From positions 124,001-188,000 of the forward strand of contig JACEVL010000003.1 in assembly GCA_020284085.1 (NCBI GenBank): a DNA stretch of 64,000 nt, given 5' to 3'. Below are positions 1 through 11,569 of the stretch, one piece after another. Within the stretch, counting starts at the first letter, position 1, and the number at the start of each line of letters is the position of its first letter. The DNA is from Aporrectodea caliginosa (lineage: Eukaryota > Annelida > Clitellata > Crassiclitellata > Lumbricidae). Both the position numbers and the translations under genes were made by a program. Under the pieces are notes generated by a model. It was not told where the DNA came from. It did no database searches and saw nothing but the letters and a program-made list of their open reading frames with translations.

Positions 1-57
1 TTGCTAATATAATAATATTTCGAGGTTAATGTTTGACTCTCTCGTAGGCGATCACAG

Positions 58-604
58 GGTTCCGCGACAATTCGTCTACCGACATTTCGTCTACGACAAT
101 TCGTCTAACGACATTTCGTCTAACGACATTTCGTCTACGACATTTCGTCTAACGACACTTCGTCTACGACAATTCGTCTAACGACATTTCGTCTACAAGT
201 GTAGGCCTATCTGTATCCATTACAGCTAATCAACAGAGGCCGCTTTCTTATAGTTTCGCTAAAACGTGCTATATATTCTCAGGAATCCAGCTTCTAATTA
301 CTGACAAGATTATTTTCATCGATCCAGGTTCTATTGAATGGAAACCTATTTTCATCCATGCATCCAGGTTGATTTCCAGCTTCTATTTACAGGAAAAATT
401 ATTTCGATCAATCCAGCTTCTATTTCAACACAGGAATGTTTTCATCAATCACACTTCCATTTAGGGAAACAGTTTTTTCATCAATCCAGCTTCCATTTTA
501 AAGTGACAATATCAAATAACTTTGTAGACGAAATGTCGTTCGACGAAATGTCCGTAGACGAATTGTTGTAGACGAAATGTCCGTAGACGAATTGTCGTGA
601 CACC
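58..604. mobile_element. MITE, 8-bp TSD, with internal 36-bp repeats
   Basis: Both ends are inverted repeats: the left begins GGTTCCGCGACAATTCG and the right, read in reverse, GGTGTCACGACAATTCG. They are flanked by the identical octamer GATCACAG (50-57 and 605-612), a clean 8-bp target-site duplication. The ends are padded with tandem copies of a 12-13 bp motif (CGACATTTCGTCTA), in opposite orientation at the two ends. The centre holds copies of a 36-bp unit containing TCATCAATCCAGCTTC. No transposase is visible, so it is non-autonomous. An 8-bp TSD suits hAT-like or P-like transposases, but ends starting GGT are not typical, so the superfamily is open. Confidence 0.8.
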
Positions 605-612
605 GATCACAG

Positions 613-960
613 AACTTTACTTACAGGTTAACGACACTGTGTGATTGCAAAGATCATTAACGTCGCCCTCCTTCTTCATCCATGTTTGGGTCTGGCACTG
701 CCTAACACTAACGTTCAGTGGCGGAGTTGCGATCAGTCGAAAGTCCGGTGGAACCGTGGCTTATGTTGCTAAACGAATACTGTGTTACGTTTTCAATCCG
801 TACTTTCCTTTGGTAATGAAAATATTCATAATTGAAACTGGATATTGAATGACTCATGAAACTATTTATTAGTAAAATAGCAGTTGTATAGCTGAAAATA
901 TTTTTGGTGAAAATAATAATTTGTCACTTATTTTTTTTAATGAAGTAGAAGTTTGGTTAA
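613..960. other. unclassified, start of a dispersed repeat module
   Basis: No gene seen. Positions 625-700 hold one copy of a dispersed module (core CGTCGCCCTCCTTCTTCATCC followed by CTGGCACT) that recurs near 37210, 42660, 42960, 44050, 44165 and, reversed, 46320. The rest is AT-rich without recognisable coding. Confidence 0.5.
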
Positions 961-969
961 ATGATATAG

Positions 970-1450
970 TAGTTTTAAAACCGTAGTATGCGTTGCGAAA
1001 TTATTTTAGTGTCTTCACTGCCGTACTTTAAGTTGGTAAGTAGGCAGTCTGCCAATGTCCATGATAACTGGCATCAATCCAGCTTACGTTTAAGTAACAA
1101 AGCCAACTTCTATTTAGGAAGAAACTTTCTTTTCATCAAAAAAAATATTTGTCATGACTCCAACTTATATTAAACCGAATAATTATTCTCATCAATCCAG
1201 ATTTTATTTACGAATAGATGCAATTATTTTAATCAGTCGAACTTCTATTGAGGTAAAGAGACTTAGTTTTATCAATCCAACTTCCATTTATGGAAACAAT
1301 TATTTTCATCAATCCAGCTGCTTTTTAAGAAAGAATTAGTTTCATCAATCCAATTTCCATGTTGGCAAACAATTATTTTTATCAATCCAGCTTCCATTTT
1401 AATTTGACCATATAAAATAATTTGGCATTGTAAAAACTACAGTTTTAAAA
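970..1450. mobile_element. diverged MITE of the 36-bp-repeat family
   Basis: The left end (CGTAGTATGCGTTGCGAAAT near 982) and right end (AATTTGGCATTGTAAAAACT near 1421) are degenerate versions of the inverted repeats of the 9068-9685 element. Between them are about eight units of the TTCATCAATCCAGCTTC repeat. Short open frames here are translations of that repeat, whose 36-bp period keeps a frame open; they are not genes. Confidence 0.65.
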
Positions 1451-1784
1451 TAAGTCGGATGGATGAAAATATTTTTCCATGAAAGAAGTTGCATGGATTA
1501 AAATATTTCTTTGATGAATTAGAAGTTGGAAGAAGAAATTATTTTTTGATGAAATACAAATTGCCTGAATGAAATACAGCAACGTAGACTATGGTTTGCA
1601 TATATCCAAATCCCGTCAAATCAACCAATGGCACACCATCACAGAATTTGATAAAATTTGGCCAGTGTGTGCACCAACATATCTTAGGAAGTTGTGCAAA
1701 AATATTTTCTCATAATGTTGTGTGATATTTGAGATATGACCACTTTTATACGTGGGGGTGGGGTAGCGGCAGCTCGTGAACGAC
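1451..1784. other. intergenic, nothing recognised
   Basis: AT-rich sequence. Apart from a few reverse-orientation fragments of the 36-bp repeat (1455-1580), no coding or structural signal is seen. Confidence 0.4.
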
Positions 1785-2535
1785 TAAATTCTGAGGCGTT
1801 TTTGATTGCTAATAACTCTGGAAGTATGTTAGATACTGCTATAAAATTTTCACAACATTATTAGTCCTATGAGTAGATTCTAACCATGGTAAACTTTGCA
1901 GTTTGACCCATTACCCAAGAACCCAGCCCAACTTGAAAATGGCATTTTGTGCATTTCGACAGTATACATATTGATATTTGAGCAACCACTGGTTCACTGA
2001 TATTAAATATAAAGTCCCAGAAGTTTTTGGGTTTGTTGTGGGCCTTATGATGAATGATCTGGCGAATTCTGAGGTATTTTGATCACTAACTGAATGTGTG
2101 AGACCATCTTGAAAACTGCACAAAGTAAAAAGTAGGTCGTCTTTCGATCGAAAAATGGTCATGTGGGATAGGTAGCACAGTTATGTGCTGCACACCATTA
2201 GAAAGGACTTGAAAAGTACTTTCATAAAATACTAATATTGTTCTGCTTCCGTGATGCTTTCCATTACACACAACCAGTTGAAAAATGAGATTTTTACATT
2301 CCGGAAAAACGCCGTTTTTGAGCTGGGCTATGCTCATGTGTAATGGGTCAAACTGCAAAGTTTTACCAGAAGTAGAATGAGCTCAAAACACTTATAATGT
2401 GGTGAAAATTTCATAGAAGTATCTAACATACTTCCTGAGTTATTAGCAATCAAAAACGCCTCAGAATTAAGTCGTTTGCGACTTAATTCTGAGGCGTTTT
2501 TGATTGTTAATCTCAGGAAGTATGTTAGCATGAGC
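1785..2535. repeat. complex inverted-repeat block
   Basis: A module containing TTCTGAGGCGTTTTTGATTG occurs at about 1790 (+), 2452 (-) and 2481 (+), with a degenerate copy near 2066. The stretch 1785-1915 (ending in the TTTGCAGTTTGACCCATTAC segment) is matched in reverse by 2338-2474. The open frames reported on the minus strand overlap these repeats and resemble no protein I recognise. It could be a MITE or the foldback core of a larger repeat. Confidence 0.6.
2447..2506. repeat. perfect 28-bp-arm palindrome
   Basis: Arms at 2447-2474 and 2479-2506 are perfect reverse complements separated by the 4-base loop TTTG. It would form a cruciform in DNA or a strong hairpin in RNA. Confidence 0.9.
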
Positions 2536-2664
2536 GATGAAAACCTGCCTAAAATATGTCTTAAATATTTACGAACGGCTGTACCGGTTCGAATTTCGGT
2601 TTTACCGAAAGTCCCTAAGACAATTAAGTCACTAGGTGTCGTTAGAGGCATTTGCTTGTTATGA

Positions 2665-3768
2665 ATTGATCAATTATAACCTGGCTGATAGGATTTCAAC
2701 AAGGCAACCATTTAAGAAGAAAAAATAGAAATTGAAATACTGAAACTATGCCTGCCATTAATACATTCTATTCTATTCTATTCTATTCTATATGCGGACT
2801 TATGAACTATGAAGCGCCTCTCACAGTACAACCTCATCAATGTGAAGTGTCTCTCGAAAAAATTAAAGTCTTGTAAGAACGAAGAGAAACAGTAGTGTCC
2901 CCAGATGAGATCAAAGCACGAGTAATAGCAGGAAGTAATTCCACAGCAAATGGCCAACAGAGGCACAGTCGATGCTGTACTGTGGAAGTCCGAGATACTA
3001 GGTCGTCATGAAGGTCTAAAGAGCGGAGAGGACGTCCAGATGTAGCTGAGATAAGATCAAAAACTTTTCGTCGAGTTTGACCCAGAAACGTTTAACACGT
3101 AAGAAAGAGAATTTTGAACTGAATCCGAGCAGTTAAGGTGTTCAGTCATAAAAGTCGAAATATGGGAGAAACAAAGAAGGAGGGCAATCAAACGAGCAGA
3201 TGTATTAAGTATCGATTGGAGTGGAGCCAGACGGAGTTTATGCATGGAGCACATGCACCACACCGACTAGTCATTCAACTGTCGATGGAAATCATTCTGA
3301 CCTTAATGTAACAACAATTAGCCTTCAGTTATGAACAATAATTAAATTTTTTTATGTTTTAAAACAACTTTTGCTAAGATATTGCTTTTCTTCATTTTAA
3401 TAGGTGCCTGCGGTTCTCCTTAACAAGTGCATGAAGACTTCTCAATGTAGTTATATGAGAAGACCAGTATCTCATTGATCTTCATCAAAAACATTGGAGC
3501 GGATAAATTTATCTGCAGCTTTAATTATCATCGATTATTTCTTCATCAGTTAACATTGCTACTGATTAATAACGCAAGAGTCTGCTATTCTACAGAAAAT
3601 GTATTGCTTTGAACAATATTTCCAGCATTTCATCACAAAAGATTTTTTTCTGTGTGACTAATTTTGTTACTTTATCTCAAAAGAACTATTGTTGACACAG
3701 GAAACATGTGAAAAGTTGCACTTGCATCAACCAAAGCAGAGAGTATCTACACCTGCATTTGCTTTAAA
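2665..3768. other. upstream region of zinc-finger gene 1, repeat-rich
   Basis: It includes a short (ATTCT)n microsatellite at about 2767-2789, of the kind left at LINE 3' ends. The segment 2790-3270 has scattered minus-strand open frames that faintly resemble a decayed reverse transcriptase tail but are too degraded to name. The final 400 bp is AT-rich and would hold the 5' region of the zinc-finger gene; no TATA box can be assigned with confidence. Confidence 0.35.
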
Positions 3769-5222
3769 ATGGATTCTTCTTGTGCTGAAGAAACGCCATG
3801 CAAATCTAAATTATATGAAAAATCATTTGCACATTCTGGTGATTTACAAAAGCACGTAGAAGCCAATTCTGGCAAAAAACGACAGAAACATCAATTACTT
3901 CAGAAATCATATGCTCAAGCTGAAATTCTGACAGCTTCTGTGAGAAGACATACACGAGACCATCAATGCAAATGCCAGTCATGTGGGAAATCATTTACCA
4001 AAGTAGGTAATTTGATGGTGCATATGAGAACCCATACTGGTGAAAAACCATACAAGTGCCAGTTATGTCAAAAATCTTTTACTCAAGGTGGTGATTTGAA
4101 AACACACATGAGAACCCATACTGGAGAGAAACCATATAAATGTCAGTTATGTCAGAAATCATTTACTCAGAGTGGTACTCTGAACAAACACATGAGAACC
4201 CATAGTGGAGATAAACCATACCTATGCCAGTTATGTCAGAAATCATTTACTGAAGTTCATACTCTGAAAAGGCACATGAGAACCCATACTGGTGAAAACC
4301 ATACAAATGCCAGTTATGTCAGAAATCATTTAATGCAGTTGGTAATCTGAAAACGCACATGAGAACCCATACTGGTGCAAAACCATACAATTGCCAGTTA
4401 TGTTACAAATCATTAACTCAGAGTGGTACTCTGAAGAAACACATGAGAACCCATACTGGAGAGAAGCCATACAAGTGCCATTTATGTCAGAAATACTTTA
4501 CTGAACATGGTTATATGAAAATACACGTGAGAACCCATACTGGTGAAAAACCATACAATTGCCAGTTATGTCATAAATCATTTACTCGAGGAAGTTCTCT
4601 AAAAACACATATGATATTCCATACTGAAGATAAACCATACAAGTGCCAGTTATGTCAGAAATCATTTGCAGTAGTCAAGTCTCTAAAGAGTCATATAAGA
4701 ACTCATACAGGAGAAAAACTGTACATATGTGACGTTTGTAGTAAAGGATTCACTCATCTTGGAAGTCTAAAGAGTCACAGAAGATCTCACATGAATGAGA
4801 AGCAACAGCCTTGCAATAAATCGTGGAGAGCAGCCAAGAGCAGTTCATTAGCGAAGCAATTTAAAGTCCATGGTGGAACACAGCCACAGGACCCTAAAAT
4901 GAAAAGTGAATCACTTGCTAACCTATCTGTTCGATGTATAACAATAAGTAGTACAGTCGTTATTGATAATCCAAATGCACGTTTCTCAAGGAATGTGGAT
5001 TCTAATTCTAATGAAAAGACAAGTCCTCTTGCAAAGATTAGTCTCGGAGAATGTCTTTGTACTAACACAATCATATCATCTGAGGATGCAAAACCGTTCC
5101 TGGAAAAATTTTTTGGATGTGGTATATGTGGTGAAATGCTTGAAATTGAACAGGAATTTCTAGAGCATTGTTCTAACCATCGCTTTTCTCCACCTGACGA
5201 CTTATTTATTAGCCTGTGCTGA
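3769..5222 (+). pseudogene. C2H2 poly-zinc-finger gene 1, split by a one-base frameshift
   Basis: Two open frames (3769-4350 and 4359-5222) belong to one gene. The finger linker near 4291-4300 has four A residues (4295-4298) where the sister linkers have five, so a single-base deletion shifts the frame inside finger 5. Before the break are two decayed fingers and four intact C2H2 fingers; after it come the rest of finger 5 and five more (pattern C-x2-C-x12-H-x3-H, TGEKPY-type linkers). The C-terminal 100 residues hold a segment shared with the two sister genes and a final atypical finger, CGICGEMLEIEQEFLEHCSN followed by H. Such proteins normally bind DNA in the nucleus; no KRAB, BTB or SCAN domain is seen. 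The start ATG at 3769 is the first in frame. It may be a recent pseudogene, or the missing A may be a sequencing error in a homopolymer, since the rest of the frame is well preserved. Confidence 0.8.
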
Positions 5223-5544
5223 TTTGTTATTCTCAACACATGTAGTTAACGATTGAGGAAAAATTGAGACACTTAATTTTGATTTTATATTGATGTGCTG
5301 TTGCAGTTCCAATATACATACTGAGAAATTCTTAATGAGTATCACGTTAATTAGAAATAGTTGGGTATCACGCATTCTGGTGTTGGGTATTCACAAGGAC
5401 CCTATTTGTGTGTCGTGTGTAAGGTGTCAGACTACTTCACCATTTTAATTGCGTTACTGTAAGCATTACAACGTTGCTGAAGATTCAAAATGATTTTTTC
5501 CTATATTGATGTCCGTGGATGCAGTAAAGTATTCAGTTCTGACG
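5223..5544. other. 3' flank of zinc-finger gene 1
   Basis: AT-rich flank. No canonical AATAAA was noted here, unlike the 3' flanks of the two sister genes. No other gene seen. Confidence 0.35.
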
Positions 5545-5985
5545 GTACCACGACAAATGGTTCACGACAAAATCGCTTCCCGACGTTGGTTCACCATTCC
5601 AACTTCTGGTTAAGCAATTATGCTGTTCATCAATGCAACTATCATTCAAGCAATAATTCCTTTAATCAATCCGACTTCTATTTAAGCAAGAATTCTTTTC
5701 ATCAATCCGACTTCTATTTAAGCAAGAACTATTTTCATAAATCCGACTTCTATTAAGCAAGAATTCTTTTAATCAATCCGACTTCTATCTAAGCAAGAAT
5801 TCTTTTAATCAATCCGACTTCTATTTAAGCAAGAATTCTTTTAATAAATCCAACTTCGTTTTAAGCAAGAATTCATTCCATCAATCCAACTTCTATTTAA
5901 ACAATAAATCTTCTAATCAATTCAACTTATATTTGAGCAAGAATTCTGTTCATAAGTCCAACTTCTATTTAAGCTCATTTCAACA
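5545..5985. mobile_element. partial MITE with 36-bp minisatellite
   Basis: It starts GGTACCACGACAAATGG, related to the left end of the 58-604 element, and contains about ten copies of a regular 36-bp unit (AATCCGACTTCTATTTAAGC core). The open frame in it reads a 12-residue repeat (KNSFHQSDFYLS) and is a repeat artefact. The right end is missing: the sequence passes directly into LINE endonuclease code at about 5986. Confidence 0.65.
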
Positions 5986-6960
5986 AGGTCGATGACGTCA
6001 GAGTGCTTGTGGAGGATGAGAAGCTGAACGTGCTTGTCCTGACCGAAACCTGGAGCGAGGACTCTGACTGCACGACCATCAAGAGGCTCCGTGGACTGGG
6101 ATTAAACCTGTTGGAAGCTGCCAGGCCGATTGACGATAAGCGGCGCCAGAGAAAGATTAACAATGTTAACCATGGCGGAATTGCCATCGTCGCCACGCAT
6201 GGTGTCGCTTTATCTAAGATCGACCTTAGGCAGAAGACAACATCGTTTGAGCACCTGTGTTATCGGACGACCTCCGGACGCAGCAGTCATGTCCTCATCG
6301 TCTTATACTGGTCTTGTACACAACCAATTACCCCAGCATTCTTTGATGAGTTATCATCACTGCTGGCAGCTCTCTCACTAGTATGTCTCTTCCAATCACC
6401 ATCACCGGATACATAAATCTTCATCTCGAGCGAGCGCTGGACCCTTAGGTAATCAAATATGATAATGATCTTGTTCGACCTACGGCTTCCGACAGCACGT
6501 TCAGACTCCAAAAAAGGACTCGGTTACCTGCTGAACCACGTGATCACGTCCGAAAGCGCGTCGCCACCTGATGTCTTGGTCATTGATGTCTGGCTGTCGG
6601 ACCACAAGTCATGCTAGTGTCGTGATCCATCAGTATGACACCACCTGCACCAGCGTATGTTACCATCACCAGGCGGAAGTGGCACCATTTCGACCCTTCT
6701 GGCTTTCTCGCTGAACTCTCGAAGCCATAGCTATTTGCCGTCAATGACCCGACGACTGATAGGCTACCTCTTCCGACAATCTTGCAGATACATTCGACTC
6801 AGCAAATCAGCGGCCTTCTTCATCCTCATCAGCCTTGGTTCGAGAGTGAATGTCGTGAGGCTATCATTGGCGGACTGATCGACGTCTGGCCAGGCGTTGT
6901 CAGATCGACGCTGCTCGTGCAGAGAATAATTATGCATCCCTACGTGAGAGACAGCATAGG
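5986..6960 (+). mobile_element. LINE endonuclease relic (Jockey/CR1-like)
   Basis: In shifting frames the plus strand encodes an AP-endonuclease-type (exonuclease-endonuclease-phosphatase fold) domain. VLVLTETWSEDSDCTTIKR (LTETW motif) is at about 6030-6090, NHGGIAIVATHGVALS at about 6170-6215, and a following segment of the ITGDINLH type appears as ITGYINLHLE near 6400. Further relics of the linker to the reverse transcriptase (KWHHFDPSGFLAELSKP type) lie near 6675-6730 and the sequence decays by 6960. Frameshifts and stops show it is dead. A second copy lies inverted near 40260-40800. Confidence 0.75.
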
Positions 6961-7079
6961 CTAGAGAGACGTACAGACCAACAGACTAACAAACCTTTAC
7001 AGGAACAGAGACAGACAGACAGACATTTTAAAGGAGGCAGAACGACAGAGACAGCTTCTTTTAAACCTCCACTAAAACT

Positions 7080-7440
7080 CTACAAAAAATGTCCCATCCG
7101 TCCACATCCATCCGTTGTTAAGTTCATTGGGAATCCAATGTTACTTTCGATATGTTCTGCGGGGTGCATGATAGTCTAGTGGTCAGCGTGATGGATTGTC
7201 AATCGAGTGGTCGTTTATTTAAGCAAATCTCCCACCAGAACAGAAATTAGCCGAGATTTCGACTTCATTCTCTCCCATAACGTTGCCCGGATGCAGCGTA
7301 AAATGATCGCGGGTTTAAATCCTCACCAGAAATATTTCTATCGAGATTTCGACTCCAATTGCGCCCTCATCCAACTTAGCTGTAATGAGTACACTGATCA
7401 TACACTGTGAACTCGTACGAAGATCAGGTAATAATATTAC
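7080..7440 (+). mobile_element. tRNA-derived SINE-like tail
   Basis: Positions 7169-7200 read like the 5' half of a tRNA: an A-box (TAGTCTAGTGG) followed by an anticodon arm with GATTGTCAATC. A B-box-like GGTTTAAATCC is at about 7312. The two RNA polymerase III boxes are farther apart than in a tRNA because the segment ending CGAGATTTCGACT is duplicated (about 7250 and 7345). An inverted relative at 39755-40115 has the better preserved A-box TAGCTCAGTGG. It is not a functional tRNA gene. Confidence 0.6.
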
Positions 7441-8515
7441 AGTAAGCTGCAAAGACCGATTACGTCGACCTCTCATTACTTTTTTGTATTCAGCTAAATA
7501 TAATTAGGCCTACCGTTGTAAAGTTTGTTTCTGCTGAATGACGATGTGTCACAATTTGGATGATTAGAGACTTGTATCAATAATAACGGCAATGATCTCA
7601 GCATTAAGGCCTCTGCTTACGAGTGAAATGTTAATTTGCAAACTGCAGAAGAAAATCTGTCGATTAAGCGACTTTTGCTAAATTTATAGCATCGGGAGAA
7701 TGATTGTTAAAGGTGTCTAAGTCGAACACCGTATTAGGCTACCTTTTGTTTTTCGACATAATTATTTGAAGCTGTCAGTCCCGATTACGAAGAAGTTGTA
7801 ATAGCTTCTATATTTCCATCGATATTGGTTGTTTCTGTTAGACGACGCTTTGTCATGCGGAAGACCATAATGACGAAGCCCTCCTTCTTTATCCTGGCGT
7901 GGGAGTGGCACACCCAGAGTCAAAAATATGAGGCAGACATTTTGAAGAATTTTATGGGCTATGGAATCTGGTGTCAAACGAAAGGAGCAGGACCTCCATT
8001 GAAACATGATCGCTACTCTCATCAGTGGTTCAAGTGTTCAACGACATCTAAGGGTTATCGGGGCCGTTGACGTCGCTCTTCTCCTTTCTTAGGCTTGAGA
8101 CTGGCACTACGTGTAAATTGTGGGAACTGTGTGTTGTTGTAGGCTAAGTTATCGTTGTGCAACTCCCAGGCCAGGATAAAGAAGGAGGGCTACGTAATAA
8201 ATGTTTGATCCTCCAGTGGTCTATTCACTTTTTTTCTAGCATTAGGGCCTACATAAATGTCATGACTAGCAATTTAAAAAAATGACTAACGGTAATCTAG
8301 ATTAGCCTAAAAATCTCCTTTGCTCTATCGCGTCAAAATATATTCGCTAGATGCCAGGATATACTTTCGAAAACTTAAGCTCACTTCTCAATGTAGCGAA
8401 ATAATTTTCGCCATTTTGCGCTGAGTAATGTTACCAGATTATGGAGAAACTCGACTTTAATGCCAAACCTGGTTAGATTCTATAACTCTGTGTGCATGTA
8501 ATTTAGTGGAAAAAC
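7441..8515. other. intergenic, dispersed repeat fragments
   Basis: No gene supported. 7870-7920 and 8060-8200 contain pieces of the dispersed CTCCTTCTTTATCCTGG/GAGACTGGCACTAC module, in both orientations, which accounts for the short open frames there. Confidence 0.45.
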
Positions 8516-8870
8516 ACATTCACTGCCAAATTATTTTATATTGTCACTTTAAAACAGAACCTGAATTGATGTAAATAATTTCTGGCCTAAATGGAAGTTG
8601 GATTGAGTAGACTAATTCTTTGCTTTAATAAAAGCTGGATTGGTGTAAATAAGTGTTTCCGATAGTAGAAGCTGGATTGGTGGATTTTTTTCCGTAAGTA
8701 GAAGCCTGATTGAGGAAACTAAGTCTTTGCGGTAAGTCTTTGCTTCAGTAGAACCTGAATTGATGAAAATAATTGTTTCCGTAAATTCTTTTACGGAAAC
8801 AATTGTAACCATTGGTTGTTGCTTGGGATTGTATACATGCATAAAATAAATGGTCTTGGATTCATCTGGT
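8516..8870. repeat. 36-bp repeat block, reverse orientation
   Basis: Copies of the reverse complement of the 36-bp unit (GAAGCTGGATTGATGAAAAT-like) run from about 8590 to 8800. The left boundary CTGCCAAATTATTTTATATT resembles the MITE ends. A short local inverted repeat, GTTTCCGTAAATTCTTTTACGGAAAC, spans about 8775-8800. Confidence 0.55.
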
Positions 8871-9067
8871 GAATTTTAAAAGTGCATGGTGTCTCAGCAT
8901 TCAATTTTCAAACGATGTAAAATCAACTTGGCGGTGTCTTGATTTACTCAATGCGATGGTAAATTTCAGTCATTTGATATAAAATCAAAGTAGGCTATTC
9001 TAGGCAACATGTGTAATAATTATTAGATTTGTTTCATAGTTTTTTATAAGGAAATTATATCAGATTC

Positions 9068-9685
9068 GGTAAAGTCGTAGTTTACGTTGCTAAATTATTC
9101 TAATGTCTTCAATGCCGTACTTGACGTTGGTAAGTAAGAAGTCTACCTATGTGCATGCTAACTATCATCAATCCACCTTCCATTTCATTAAGAAATTTTT
9201 TCATCAATCCAGCTTTTATTTAATTTGAAAAAATTACTTTTATCAATCCAACTTCTTTTGCATGAAAGAAATATTTTTCATCAATGCGAACTTTATTTAA
9301 GCAAAGATATATTCGGCGTGAAACTCCGATTCAGCGTTCGCGCAGTAGTCGGGAGCGCCTCTGAATGGGAAATCTGGTAGCCCTGGGCGCTATGACAAGT
9401 GTTCAAATACAATACAATACTATACAATTCTAATGGATCCAGCTTCTAATTACGGAAACAATTATTTTCATCTATCCAGTTTCTATCGAATCCAAAACTT
9501 AATTTCATCCATCCAGCTTCTATTTACGGGAAAAATTATTTCGATCGATCCAACTTCAATTTTGAACACAGGAACGTTTTCATCAATGCCACTTCCATTT
9601 AGGGAAACAACTTCTTTCATCAATCCAGCTTCCGTTTTACAATGACAACATCAAATAATTTAGCAACGTAAACTACGACTTTACC
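9068..9685. mobile_element. complete MITE with about 30-bp TIRs and 8-bp TSD
   Basis: The terminal inverted repeats begin GGTAAAGTCGTAGTTTACG and extend about 30 bp with near-perfect pairing. They are flanked by TCAGATTC at 9060-9067 and 9686-9693, an exact 8-bp target-site duplication. The interior is made of 36-bp units (CATCAATCCAGCTTC core) plus a short LINE 3' tail nested at about 9310-9425. No coding sequence. This is the reference copy of the family seen at 58-604, 970-1450, 5545-5985, 8516-8870 and 16240-16980. Confidence 0.85.
9310..9425 (+). mobile_element. LINE 3' tail nested in MITE
   Basis: It contains GGGAGCGCCTCTGAATGG and GGGCGCTATGACAAGTG followed by an AATACAATAC tail. The same tail structure (GGCGCTATATAAAT plus an AT-rich microsatellite) ends the CR1/L2-like elements at 17270 and 47175 on the minus strand. 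Confidence 0.55.
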
Positions 9686-11478
9686 TCAGATTCTCTGGTT
9701 TTTGTACTGACTAAAAAAAAATTTATTACAAGAATTTTAATTTCAGTTTTTTTTCTTATACTTTATTTATCTTACTATAATGATTACTTATTAGTTTATG
9801 CAGAGGTAATTGACAAATATACGTCCAGCAACTGAAAACGCTCATTAACCTAGCACGGTTGTAGTTTTAGATTTGACCAGAGTAGCTATAATTATGATGA
9901 CTTTGTTGGCTAGCAATAAGGCTGAAGAACAAGGCCTGATTTTCAATAATGTGCTTGTTCTGAGTTCAGTGTTATTTAGGCCATGAGAGCCAAATTGAAA
10001 AAAATGATCTCGTGAATAGGAAACCAGTGATTTTTACAGGAGTTATATGTTCATTTCCTGATATATTTGCTATGACTCTAATCAGAGAGAGCAAGCCCTT
10101 TGGTGCTTCTGTAAATTGGACTAGGCGATACCAGTAAGAATCATGTTACAGTAATCCATGGGTATATGACACCTAATTCTCTGCAAGTCATAAATGTACA
10201 TGTGTGTTAATTTAAAATGCCACTTATAGGCCTATGTTTGATAAGCGACATAGTAGGCTAGAGATAACATGCCACCCAGGCTATAAGCAGCATCACCAAC
10301 TCAACTCTTCCAGTTTGAAACATTTAAAATCGTTCAAACTTTTTCAGCTCTAGTGAACAGCAGCAGAAATTAAAATGTTAGTGATATTGAAGAGAAGCTT
10401 ATTGGCCGCCATCCAATACTATAGTTCCAAAATACTGAATCAGGGCATGATTTCTGGTGAGACTTCAATTTAGAAGACCTGCGGCATGATGGGTGGAGCA
10501 GTCTGAGGCAGGTGACTGTGAATGAGTGGCAGTTCTGTTAGAGGAACTTGGAATATTCGGAATTCAGAATGTGTTTATTCCAGGGTTGAGGTGCAGTGTG
10601 GGATATCGATCGGTTCGAGAACTTGACACGGTTAGTGACTGGGGGACGGGAGAGTGTGAGATAATAAGGAGGACGAACGGGTAAAACGAGTTGGTTGGGT
10701 GGTTAAGAGTGTGCGAAGGTACTTTGGCTGTTAATATTGCATTGAGCTGTCATAAGACATTTAAGTGGATGCGCTCAAGGATTTTCAGCCAATGGAGTGA
10801 TTTAAGAACCGGAATAATATTGTGATGCTTTGGTGTATTTGGTGATGCTTGAGTACATAATTATGAATGAACATTAATTCCACTGTATTGAGCTGCAATG
10901 AAATTATGTTCTATAAACATGTTGAATATTGGCGTTTTATTGTTATTTTTAGCAAGTGTATGAAAACGACAAGCAACATTCTTTCAGAGCTTCAAAATCT
11001 AGTTGTAGGAGAAGGCTTTCATCTTAGTAATATTACAGTGGATTTGTTTTACCCCAACTTTCGCAATAGTCAACTATTATATCTTCATTAAATATATCCT
11101 GAATAATAGCATAAAGGTGTGCTATTATACAACCGATGAATAGCTTCAGTATTTCGTCATAAAGTTTCTTCTGTGTGAATAATTTCTTATTTTACTTGAC
11201 ATGAACTGCTACTGCTACTGATACGTGAAACATGAACTCATCGAACTTAAAATGAAGTAATGGATAATGTGTGAAACTGGACACGGCTGGTGTTGGAAAG
11301 GCTATGACAACAACAATTACATAAACAAATGTGGCAAAAGTGGAAAATGCTTTGAACAGAATATCAACACTCATCCTTGTCAAAAGTCATATACAGATCC
11401 CGACTTTGTCTAGAATCTTTTGATGGGCGAAGCACATAGGAATCATTTAATAACACAAACATATATTAATTTTTTCAG

Positions 11479-11569
11479 AAACTGTATACTGAAGGTGATC
11501 GTCTTACAGCTCATCAAAGAACCGATACTGAAGTAGAACATTGAAATTAGCAAATAAGTGAGTATCCTG
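11479..11569 (+). other. candidate exon start with zinc-finger relic
   Basis: A pyrimidine tract ending TTTTTTCAG (AG at 11477-11478) looks like a 3' splice site, followed by code resembling a finger helix (LTAHQR) that ends in a stop before the main ATG. The same arrangement lies at 29225-29330. It could be 5' untranslated exon sequence or the remnant of a longer finger array. Confidence 0.45.

Noticed and set aside
1911..2651. Overlapping minus-strand frames of 83-105 residues
   Set aside because: They lie within an inverted-repeat block and change frame with the repeat structure.
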